Shown: positions 49,234-56,893 of the stretch, in pieces
Layout of the letters: the number at the start of each line of letters is the position of its first letter
How positions within the stretch are numbered: position 1 is the stretch's first letter
Origin: Runella limosa DSM 17973
GTDB taxonomy: Bacteria; Bacteroidota; Bacteroidia; Cytophagales; Spirosomataceae
Assembly: GCF_000482465.1 (NCBI RefSeq)
Contig: NZ_KI519426.1
Coordinates: 62,001-126,000 of the forward strand
Reading direction: 5' to 3'
DNA: 64,000 nt
Notes under the pieces: generated by a model
The model's input: the letters and a program-made list of their open reading frames with translations, nothing else
The model's database searches: none
Told to the model about the DNA's origin: nothing
Translations under genes and position numbers: made by a program

Positions 49234-50001
49234 ATGAATTTTCAAGAAGAAGTACAAAAATTTATACAAGAGCACTTTCAGAATACATTGCCAACCATTG
49301 CGTTGGATTTGGTCATTTTTGGATTTCACGAAAATCAGTTGAAAGTCTTGCTACTCCGATGGAAAGGGGGGGACTACTGGATGCTGCCTGGTGGCCGAGT
49401 GTACAAGAAAGAAGACGTCGATGACGCCGCCACTCGCATTCTTCGAGAGCGTACAAAGCTGGAAATGCTATTTTTACAACAATTTCATGTCTTTGGGAAG
49501 TTGAATCGTTCGTCCTACTTTTCTGCTCAAGAGACCTATAAACTTTTAGGTATTGAAAATTTGTACAGCCCTGATTTCAGGGATGTGTCCGTGGGTTACT
49601 ATGCTTTAGTTGAATATACCAAAGTAAACCCAGTGGCTGATAATTTTTCTGATGAATGCCGTTGGTGGTCTATTGATGAGCTTCCCTGTTTGCTTTTTGA
49701 CCATAACGACATTATTCGGGTAGCCCTCAAAACACTCCGACGACAACTGAGCTATCAGCCCGTGGGATATAACTTACTGCCTGAGATATTTAGCATGACC
49801 GACTTACAAAGTCTGTATGAAACCATTTTAGGGCGTCAATTGGATCGGCGTAATTTCTATAAACAGATGATGACTTACGGTATTTTAGAGCTTTCAGAAA
49901 GCAGCCCCAAAATTGCAAGCCGTAAAACGCCCTATTTATACCGCTTTAAAAAAGAACGATACGAACAACTTTTAGACGATGAAGAACTAACAATTGGTTA
50001 A
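49234..50001 (+). CDS. NrtR/AraR-type transcriptional regulator (degenerate NUDIX + winged helix)
   Basis: 255 residues. The N-terminal NUDIX fold (about 18-150, LDLVIFGFHENQLKVLLLRW, GGDYWMLPGGRVYKKEDVDD) has a degraded NUDIX box: the REUxEExGU signature reads RERTKLEM, so pyrophosphatase activity is unlikely. The C-terminal winged helix (about 165-250: LPEIFSMTDLQSLYETILGR, DRRNFYKQMMTYGILE) binds DNA. NUDIX-derived regulators sense sugars or ADP-ribose. Two matching palindromes in its own promoter region point to autoregulation and control of the divergent DUF1080 operon. Confidence 0.87.
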   Translation: MNFQEEVQKFIQEHFQNTLPTIALDLVIFGFHENQLKVLLLRWKGGDYWMLPGGRVYKKEDVDDAATRILRERTKLEMLFLQQFHVFGKLNRSSYFSAQETYKLLGIENLYSPDFRDVSVGYYALVEYTKVNPVADNFSDECRWWSIDELPCLLFDHNDIIRVALKTLRRQLSYQPVGYNLLPEIFSMTDLQSLYETILGRQLDRRNFYKQMMTYGILELSESSPKIASRKTPYLYRFKKERYEQLLDDEELTIG

Positions 50002-50042
50002 AATGGCTGTACCTACTTTTTCTAACTCCCAACCTTAATTCC

Positions 50043-51428
50043 ATGAAATTTTCCCTTATTGTAGCGCTTTTTTGTAGCCTATTAACCGCATCATCTTGTT
50101 TGACTTCGGTTGGACAAGTACCGATAAAAGACCTCAAAAAACAAAACTGGTTTACTTCTGGAGAAACCAGTTTTCAGAGCAATGTGCTTACCCTTGTTGG
50201 GACTGACAGTTACGCACGACTCAAAAAAGGCAATTACCAAGATTTTGATTTATCTCTCGAACTTCGGACGCGCCGAGGAGGCAAAGGCTATGTCAGTATC
50301 CATACAGATCAAACGGGCAAAGGCCATCGTATTGCCATTGATAATGACCTAAACAACGCTGTCTGGTGGAAAAAAACGGGCAGTCTAATCACCGTTCGAA
50401 ATCTGACTAAAAGCCTGGCAAAGGATAATGAATGGTTTCAACTGAGTATTAAAGTTCAAGGTCAGCGTATTACTGTGGAGGTCAACAGGCAGCTTGTCGT
50501 CGATTATACAGAACCCGTCCAACCCCTTCGATTGAAACCGAACCGTGCCGCTCTATTGTCGGCAGGAACGATTGCTATTACCAGTACAGGCAAGGGGGAA
50601 ATAGACCTTAGGCGTGTCTCCATTTCAGAATTGGACAGTAAAAATCTAGACAAGGCGGCGCAATTGGCGGAGGCGATTGATGAGCAAACAGACCCCATTA
50701 TACGGTTGCACCAAGAAGATTTTCCTGTTTTAGATTACCATGTGCATCTAAAAGGAACCCTCACGAAGAATGTTGCAGCAGCCCAATCCCGTAAAATAGG
50801 AATTAATTATGCCATTGCTCCTAATGCAGGCGTAGGATTCCCTTTACACGACGACGATGGTATTAATCGCTATTTGGATACGATGAAAAATGTACCCTTC
50901 CTATTGCCAATGCAAGCAGAAGGTCGTGATTGGGTAGGCGCTTTTAGCGAACCTGCTTTAAAACGATTTGATTTCCTTTTTACGGATGCTGAAACATTTA
51001 CTGATTTGAAGGGGCGAAAAACTCGTTTATGGGTTGAAAACGAGGTGTTTATCGACAATGAGCAAGCGTATATGGAGTTGATTGTCGATAAAATTATTGG
51101 GGTACTTCAGGAGCCAGTTGACATATACGTTAATCCGTTTTTTTTGCCTAAGGTTTTGCAAGCCAGGGCCGAGGAATTATGGACACCCGAGCGAAAGACA
51201 AAAGTAATTACAGCTTTGGCTAAAAGTGGCAAGGCAATGGAGATAAATAATCGTTATAAAATCCCAAGCGCAGCGATTATTCAGGAGGCAAAGGCGGCTG
51301 GTATAAAATTTAGTTTTGGGACAAATAACGTAACGTCAGAATTGGGTAAGCTTGAGTATTGTCTTCAAATGAAAGAGAAATGCTTAATTCAGGCTGAGGA
51401 TATGTATAAACCAAGGATTAGTAACTAA
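50043..51428 (+). CDS. DUF1080 jelly roll fused to a PHP-like metal-dependent hydrolase domain
   Basis: 461 residues, lipoprotein-like signal (LFCSLLTASSCLTSVGQ). Residues about 30-200 are a DUF1080-type concanavalin sandwich (FTSGETSFQSNVLTLVGTDS, YQDFDLSLELRTRRGGKGYV, IDLRRVSISELDS). Residues about 225-455 resemble PHP/amidohydrolase barrels, with DYHVHLKG supplying an HxH metal pair and later KFSFGTNN. The combination suggests binding plus hydrolysis of a saccharide derivative. It begins 41 bases after the regulator gene and is probably cotranscribed. Confidence 0.72.
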   Translation: MKFSLIVALFCSLLTASSCLTSVGQVPIKDLKKQNWFTSGETSFQSNVLTLVGTDSYARLKKGNYQDFDLSLELRTRRGGKGYVSIHTDQTGKGHRIAIDNDLNNAVWWKKTGSLITVRNLTKSLAKDNEWFQLSIKVQGQRITVEVNRQLVVDYTEPVQPLRLKPNRAALLSAGTIAITSTGKGEIDLRRVSISELDSKNLDKAAQLAEAIDEQTDPIIRLHQEDFPVLDYHVHLKGTLTKNVAAAQSRKIGINYAIAPNAGVGFPLHDDDGINRYLDTMKNVPFLLPMQAEGRDWVGAFSEPALKRFDFLFTDAETFTDLKGRKTRLWVENEVFIDNEQAYMELIVDKIIGVLQEPVDIYVNPFFLPKVLQARAEELWTPERKTKVITALAKSGKAMEINNRYKIPSAAIIQEAKAAGIKFSFGTNNVTSELGKLEYCLQMKEKCLIQAEDMYKPRISN

Positions 51429-51430
51429 TT

Positions 51431-51469
51431 CTTCCCCACCCGAAAGTTTTAAACTTTCGGGTGGGGAAG
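51431..51469. terminator. CCCGAAAGTTT palindrome between convergent genes
   Basis: Perfect 19-base arms (CTTCCCCACCCGAAAGTTT and complement) around a single T. It lies between the convergent hydrolase and ruvC genes and could terminate both, though no U-tract follows. The core equals that of the palindrome at 47400. Confidence 0.75.
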
Positions 51470-51476
51470 GGAAAAT

Positions 51477-52064
51477 TTACTTGATTCGAGTGGGATTTTC
51501 ACTCACAAAAGCTGACCAACCGCCCTTCTTAGCCCCTTTCTTTTTGGCTGCGGCCGAAGGTAAGGCGTTGGCGTGGTAATGATGGCAAATGGCAATGGCT
51601 ACGGCATCGGTGGCATCGAGGTATTCAGGTTGTAGTGGCATCTTTAGAATACTTTCCAACATAAAAGCTACTTGTTCTTTAGAGGCGTTGCCGTTGCCCG
51701 TCACCGACATTTTTACGGTCTTGGGCGAATATTCCACAATCGGAATGTTTCGGTTGAGCGCAGCGGCCATCGCTACCCCCTGAGCACGCCCCAATTTCAG
51801 CATGGATTGGGGGTTTTTTCCGTAAAAGGGGTCTTCTATGGCCATTTCGTCGGGCAAAAATTCCTCAATAAGTTGGGTGATACGGTCAAAAATTTTCTTC
51901 AGTTTTAGTTCATGGCTACTATATTTGTCGAGTTTTAAGACGCCGTATTGAAGTAAGTCGATACGCGCACCGATAATACGAATGACACCATACCCTGCGA
52001 TACGGGTTCCAGGGTCAATCCCTAAAATAATTTTTTCAGTCAGATTTGATTGTTGATCTTGCAT
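51477..52064 (-). CDS. ruvC: Crossover junction endodeoxyribonuclease RuvC
   Basis: Resolves Holliday junctions together with RuvAB. 195 residues from ATG 52064 (MQDQQSNLTEKIILGIDPGT). Catalytic acids are visible in GIDPGTRIAGYG (Asp), PDEMAIEDPFYG (Glu), and YLDATDAVAIAICHHYH (two Asp). The chain ends with a basic KKKGAKKGG segment. An in-frame ATG at 52133 would add 23 residues. The chosen ATG overlaps the divergent gene's ATG by two bases (CATG), an unusual arrangement. Confidence 0.95.
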   Translation of the reverse strand: MQDQQSNLTEKIILGIDPGTRIAGYGVIRIIGARIDLLQYGVLKLDKYSSHELKLKKIFDRITQLIEEFLPDEMAIEDPFYGKNPQSMLKLGRAQGVAMAAALNRNIPIVEYSPKTVKMSVTGNGNASKEQVAFMLESILKMPLQPEYLDATDAVAIAICHHYHANALPSAAAKKKGAKKGGWSAFVSENPTRIK

Positions 52065-53061
52065 GACGCAAAGTAACAGCCCTTCGTGGTTTTCTCGGCT
52101 TTCTTCGCTCAAAAAAATCACTTGGGTGTTCAAATGGCTCCTTTTTTTTGGGATGCTGCTCTACCTGTACGTCAGCGTGAAGGCCAAAGGGCAAAGTTTG
52201 GGGGAAGTATATCGGCTCTTGCTTTTTCATTTGCAGCAAGGTCATTGGGGAATCCTCGGGTTAGCCCTTTTCTTGACCCCCATCAACTGGGCTTGCGAAA
52301 GCCGTAAATGGCAACTTTTGGCCCAAAAAATCGAAAAAATCAGTTTTGGACAAGCTTTTCAAGGGGTTCTTTCGGGGCTGGCTTTGGGGTTTTTAATGCC
52401 CAACAACGTCGGTGATGCGGCAGGAAGGGTACTTTCGTTACATAGCGACCAACGGCTGTCGGGGGTAGGGGCAGCGCTGCTTTCCAATGGATTACAGTTT
52501 TTTGTGTCCCTGTTTTTTGGTACGTTGGGCTGGGGTTTTTGGGTATATCATCAACCTACTTTACAACAATGGCCGCAGCTATTGCTTCTACTGGCCTTGG
52601 TGATGACCCTTGTTTTTGGCGTAGTATTGGTGGCCAAACGTGGCGAAGCCGAGCAGTTCTTGGTTCGTTTTCGATTGTTTCGATGGGTGGATCCTTACGT
52701 AAAAGTCATTGCAGAATATACACTATCCGAAATTGGTCGGGCGTTTCGTTGGGCAATCTTGCGTTATGGTGTTTTTACCCTTCAGTTTGCGTTGCTACTT
52801 TGGCTTTTTGAGATAAATCTCCCTTTCGACGTAGCCATAGCGGGTATATTTTTGGTGTTTTTTGCCAAAACCCTCATTCCTGCCCTCAATTTTTTGGGCG
52901 ATTTGGGTATCCGCGAAGCTTCTTCCCTTTACGTTTTTAGCTTTTATGACGTCGAGCCAACTCGAATTTTAGCAGTAACGCTGACCCTTTGGTGTATAAA
53001 TATCCTTCTTCCTGTACTGATAGGAACGATTTGGACTTTTAAACTAAAATGGTGGAACTGA
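52063..53061 (+). CDS. LPG-synthase/flippase-like (UPF0104) membrane protein
   Basis: 332 residues with about eight membrane helices (VFKWLLFFGMLLYLYVSV, GILGLALFLTPINWACESRK, GLQFFVSLFFGTLGWGFWVY, LLLLALVMTLVFGVVLVAK, late helices near 240-325). It fits the lysylphosphatidylglycerol synthase TM region family, whose stand-alone members are thought to flip or move lipids; the catalytic domain for LPG synthesis is absent. Its ATG shares two bases with the ruvC ATG on the other strand. Confidence 0.75.
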   Translation: MTQSNSPSWFSRLSSLKKITWVFKWLLFFGMLLYLYVSVKAKGQSLGEVYRLLLFHLQQGHWGILGLALFLTPINWACESRKWQLLAQKIEKISFGQAFQGVLSGLALGFLMPNNVGDAAGRVLSLHSDQRLSGVGAALLSNGLQFFVSLFFGTLGWGFWVYHQPTLQQWPQLLLLLALVMTLVFGVVLVAKRGEAEQFLVRFRLFRWVDPYVKVIAEYTLSEIGRAFRWAILRYGVFTLQFALLLWLFEINLPFDVAIAGIFLVFFAKTLIPALNFLGDLGIREASSLYVFSFYDVEPTRILAVTLTLWCINILLPVLIGTIWTFKLKWWN

Positions 53062-53073
53062 GGTGTTATGTGA

Positions 53074-53095
53074 GTCAGGTTGCTCACAACCTGAC
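53074..53095. terminator. Hairpin between convergent flippase-like and nuoM genes
   Basis: GTCAGGTTG-CTCA-CAACCTGAC: perfect 9-base arms with a CTCA loop. The loop matches the CTCA/TGAG tetraloop family of the array at 35265-35910. No U-tract on either strand. Confidence 0.6.
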
Positions 53096-53125
53096 CTAAG
53101 TATTGTTCTGATTAAAAACTATTGT

Positions 53126-54712
53126 TTATTCAAAAACCTTCAGCAATTGACTCACTGTTTTGTCCGAAAGCTGGAAAAGGCTATTTGGTAAAATCCCAAT
53201 GAGGAACGCCAATAAACCAAGCGGCACCAACATCCATTTTTCACGCGCATCGAGGTCATACAAAACCACCAAATCGTCTTGATTTTTGGCCCATAATTTC
53301 CCCAAAAACATTCGTTGGAGTGTCCATAAGAAATAAGCAGCGGCTAAAATAATACCTATCGTACCAAGGGCTGCTACCCAAGTTGGAACTACTGCTGATT
53401 TGAAACCTCCCATAAGAGTAAACAATTCGCCCACAAAGCCCGAAAAACCTGGTAAACCCAGCGAAGCAAAAAAGGCCACTCCCGTAAGCACAGTATAAAT
53501 AGGCATGGGACCAATCAGCCCACGGTAGCTGTCGATGAGACGGTTGTGGGTACGGTCGTAAAGGACACCCACCACCAAAAATAACATGGCCGAAAGTACC
53601 CCGTGGCTCACCATCTGGTAAATGGCACCGTTGATACCTTCCGACGTAAGCGAAGCAATTCCGAGTACCACAAAACCCATGTGCGACACCGACGAATAAG
53701 CAATCATTTTTTTGAGGTCGTTTTGAGCAAGGGCATTAAAACCCCCATAAACAATCGAAATGACGCCCAAAAGTGCCAACACAAAAGCGTATTCGTTGGC
53801 CGCATCGGGGAAAATAGGGTAGGCGATTCGCAACAAACCATAGCCCCCAATTTTCAGCAAAATCCCCGCAAGCACCACTGATACAGGCGTTGGTGCCTCC
53901 ACGTGGGCGTCGGGTAGCCACGTATGCAAAGGGACAATGGGAAGTTTGATGGCAAAACCAATAAACAACAACCAAAAAGCCAACATCCGAGACGGAATCC
54001 CAAACAAATTGACTTCACCCGATAATGACAATAAGCTATTGGGCAAATAGTTGCGCATATCAGTCATGTAACGAAGGTCGAAGGTATGCACCATCGTTTG
54101 GGTCAACTGTGACTCAACAGGGTCGATAACCGACATGTATAACGCAATCATTACAATCAGAATGAGCAATGACCCAACAAGCGTATAAAGGAAAAATTTA
54201 ATCGACGCATATTCGCGGCGGGGTCCTCCCCACAGCCCAATCAGAAAATACATGGGCAGGAGCATAAACTCAAAGAAGAGGAAAAACAGGAAGAAGTCGA
54301 GGGCGATAAAACAGCCTGTGATACTGGTAGTTAACAGTAAATACAAGGAAAAATAAGCCTTTTCGCGTTTGTCGATGTGCCACGAAGAAATGGCTCCCAC
54401 CAGCATAACTACCGACGTCAGCAAGACCATCGGAAAACTAATGCCGTCAAGTCCCAAAAGATAATCAATGGAAACGGTGCCCATATTTCCCAACGAAAGC
54501 GTAATCCAATCTGCTTTTTCCACAAATTGGTGGGCGGGGTTGGAGGTGTCGTACATAGAGTATAAAACCCCCGATACAAGCACTTGACAAGCCGTAAAAA
54601 ACAACGTAATCCATTTGTACGTATGCTTAAAACGGTTAGAAATCAGTAGAATAGCAATCGTACCTACCAAGGGGTGAAATACAAAAAAAGAAAGTAGATA
54701 AGGTATCTTCAT
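53126..54712 (-). CDS. nuoM: NADH-quinone oxidoreductase subunit M (NuoM)
   Basis: 528 residues with about 14 membrane helices, a proton-pumping antiporter-like subunit of complex I. Signatures: LDGISFPMVLLTSVVMLVG, FFEFMLLPMYFLIGLWGG, the LHTWLPDAHVEAPTPVSVVL motif with the conserved proline break, and DLKKMIAYSSVSHMGFVVLG. It starts 9 bases after nuoL. No other nuo gene follows; the next gene is convergent. Confidence 0.95.
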   Translation of the reverse strand: MKIPYLLSFFVFHPLVGTIAILLISNRFKHTYKWITLFFTACQVLVSGVLYSMYDTSNPAHQFVEKADWITLSLGNMGTVSIDYLLGLDGISFPMVLLTSVVMLVGAISSWHIDKREKAYFSLYLLLTTSITGCFIALDFFLFFLFFEFMLLPMYFLIGLWGGPRREYASIKFFLYTLVGSLLILIVMIALYMSVIDPVESQLTQTMVHTFDLRYMTDMRNYLPNSLLSLSGEVNLFGIPSRMLAFWLLFIGFAIKLPIVPLHTWLPDAHVEAPTPVSVVLAGILLKIGGYGLLRIAYPIFPDAANEYAFVLALLGVISIVYGGFNALAQNDLKKMIAYSSVSHMGFVVLGIASLTSEGINGAIYQMVSHGVLSAMLFLVVGVLYDRTHNRLIDSYRGLIGPMPIYTVLTGVAFFASLGLPGFSGFVGELFTLMGGFKSAVVPTWVAALGTIGIILAAAYFLWTLQRMFLGKLWAKNQDDLVVLYDLDAREKWMLVPLGLLAFLIGILPNSLFQLSDKTVSQLLKVFE

Positions 54713-54721
54713 AACTTAGTT

Positions 54722-56716
54722 TCAGTGGAGTACCCACAGGATAACAGCGATAATTCCTACGAGAACGACTACAAAATAAGATTGGGCTTGGCCATTTTGG
54801 AGGTTGCGGGTTCGGCTACCGACAAACCTTGCCAGCCAGGCCGCACCGTTGACTGCTCCATCGACGACCATTCGGTCAAAACGACCAATAATATGAGCGA
54901 CAATGACGGTTAAATAAGCAAATCCATTGACGGTTACATCCACAATTTTATGATCGAGATGATACAGCCATTGTCCAATTTTTTGGAGAGGACTTATTAA
55001 AAATAAAAACTGCTCCGTTTCGGGGTCATGCTCTCTCAGGATTTGGAGTTGATGCTTGACCGAATCCCAACCCTGTTCGTATGCTTTTTTGATGGTATCG
55101 TGCAATGTCCCAAATTGCTGAACAATAGATGGAATGTTGTGATTAAAAGTACAAATGTATCCCAAACTAATGCCTATTGCTGCGACAATTACTGATAAAG
55201 TAGCAACGATGGTATGCCACTCATGACTAAATTTACTAGGAAAAAGTTGGAAAAACCAACCGTGTGCGGCGTCTAAGGGGTTGATTGAAAACCACACAAA
55301 AACCGACAATCCTGCCAACAAAACCATCGGTAGCTGCATGAGTTTATCGGCTTCGTGTATTTCGTGAGAATGAATCACGGCTTCAGAAGTAGGTCGGGAT
55401 AGAAAGACCAAACGCCATTGTTTCGTAATATAAAAGGCCGTTAGTCCAGCTGAGAGAAGGGCTGCAACGGGTAACACGTACGCAATGGCAGTTCGTTGCG
55501 AAGCCCAAGCAAATGCTTCAACCAAGATTGCGTCTTTTGATAAAAAACCAGAAAAGAATGGCAAGCCTGCCAGTGCAGCGGCGCAAATCGAATAAGCGAT
55601 AAAAGTAACTTTCATTTTGGGGCGGAGATTGCCCATCTGTCGCATGTCTTGGGTATGTACGGCGTGGATAACGGCTCCCGCGCACAAAAATAATCCTGCT
55701 TTGAAAAAAGCGTGGGTCAGCAAGTGAAACAGCGCTGCTTCACGCGCCCCAATACCCATCCCGAGTACCATCAAACCAAGTTGAGAAATGGTGGAGTAGG
55801 CCAAAAGTTTTTTGATGTCGGTTTGAAAAATAGCGCGGTAAGCGCCCAACACCATGGTGATTCCGCCAATGATGGCGATGATGGTAAGGGCGTCGGGCGT
55901 GAGTAAAAAATAAATTCGTGCCAACAAAAAAATCCCCGCAGCCACCATTGTTGCGGCGTGAATCAGTGCCGAAACGGGCGTTGGGCCTTCCATGGCATCA
56001 GGTAGCCAAGCCGAAAGGGGAAATTGCGCCGATTTTCCCACCGCTCCGCAAAAAAGTAAAAGTCCAATGAGTGTTACCTCATTACCAGAAACAGCAAACG
56101 GCAAACTGTTGACCGTAAACTGCGAACTTAGCACCGATAACTCGCTCGTCCCGAAATACCAAAATAGAAGCAAAATTCCCATTAAAAAGCCTGCGTCGCC
56201 AATTCGGTTGAGGAGAAAAGCTTTTTTTGCCGCCCAAACAGCCCGTGGTTTTTCGTACCAAAATCCAATTAGTAAATAGGAAGATAAACCCACCAATTCC
56301 CAACCTACGTACATTAAAAATAGGTTGCCAGCGAGCACAATCAATAACATCGAAAAGACAAACACGCCCAAAAAGGCAAAATATCGCCAACGACCCGCAT
56401 CGTCGTGCATGTAGCTGATGGAGAAAAGCTGAACCAACAACGCCACAAAATGCACAAGAACCAGCATGATGAGCGTAAGGTTGTCGGTTTGAAGCGACAG
56501 CGTAAATGATTTTTCTTTGAGCACAAACCACTCAACGGAAAATTGCTGCGGAGCATGAACCCACGATTGAAACAAATAAAGAGAGATACCAAGCCCGAGG
56601 AGAGAAACAAAGGATGCGACCCAACCTGCCCAAGCATTGGCTTTTTTGCCTACCGACAACAGCCCGAGGCAACTAACCAAGGGCAAAAAAAGAAGAATGA
56701 GTAGCTTTGAAAACAT
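54722..56716 (-). CDS. nuoL: NADH-quinone oxidoreductase subunit L (NuoL)
   Basis: 664 residues, about 16 membrane helices, with the long lateral helix at the C-terminal part typical of NuoL. Signatures: FLMYVGWELVGLSSYLLIGF, LSAWLPDAMEGPTPVSALIH, DIKKLLAYSTISQLGLMVLG, and KDAILVEAFAWA. It heads a nuoL-nuoM pair isolated from the rest of the nuo operon; the remaining subunits must be elsewhere. A -7 box lies 25 bases upstream. Confidence 0.95.
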   Translation of the reverse strand: MFSKLLILLFLPLVSCLGLLSVGKKANAWAGWVASFVSLLGLGISLYLFQSWVHAPQQFSVEWFVLKEKSFTLSLQTDNLTLIMLVLVHFVALLVQLFSISYMHDDAGRWRYFAFLGVFVFSMLLIVLAGNLFLMYVGWELVGLSSYLLIGFWYEKPRAVWAAKKAFLLNRIGDAGFLMGILLLFWYFGTSELSVLSSQFTVNSLPFAVSGNEVTLIGLLLFCGAVGKSAQFPLSAWLPDAMEGPTPVSALIHAATMVAAGIFLLARIYFLLTPDALTIIAIIGGITMVLGAYRAIFQTDIKKLLAYSTISQLGLMVLGMGIGAREAALFHLLTHAFFKAGLFLCAGAVIHAVHTQDMRQMGNLRPKMKVTFIAYSICAAALAGLPFFSGFLSKDAILVEAFAWASQRTAIAYVLPVAALLSAGLTAFYITKQWRLVFLSRPTSEAVIHSHEIHEADKLMQLPMVLLAGLSVFVWFSINPLDAAHGWFFQLFPSKFSHEWHTIVATLSVIVAAIGISLGYICTFNHNIPSIVQQFGTLHDTIKKAYEQGWDSVKHQLQILREHDPETEQFLFLISPLQKIGQWLYHLDHKIVDVTVNGFAYLTVIVAHIIGRFDRMVVDGAVNGAAWLARFVGSRTRNLQNGQAQSYFVVVLVGIIAVILWVLH

Positions 56717-56740
56717 TCAAACGTTAGCCTTTTGCGAGGG

Positions 56741-56748
56741 CAAAAGTA
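56741..56748 (-). promoter_or_regulatory. Bacteroidota -7 box for nuoLM
   Basis: The minus strand reads TACTTTTG (TAnnTTTG), 25 bases upstream of the nuoL start codon. This shows the nuoL-nuoM pair can be transcribed on its own. Confidence 0.55.
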
Positions 56749-56893
56749 AAAACTATCTGCCAACTTTCAGAAGTTTACTGCAAAGCTGTTTCTAAAATTT
56801 AACAGAAGAGTAATGATTTTGACTAAGTTTCTTTAATTTTCAACTGAATTTACTCGTATGTAGTACTACGAATCGCAAGTGGTGGTTAGGGAA

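Noticed and set aside
53049-53060. TGGAAC resembling the common promoter element
   Set aside because: It is the end of the flippase-like coding sequence (Trp-Asn-stop), has no TTTTTA at the right spacing and no gene follows on that strand.
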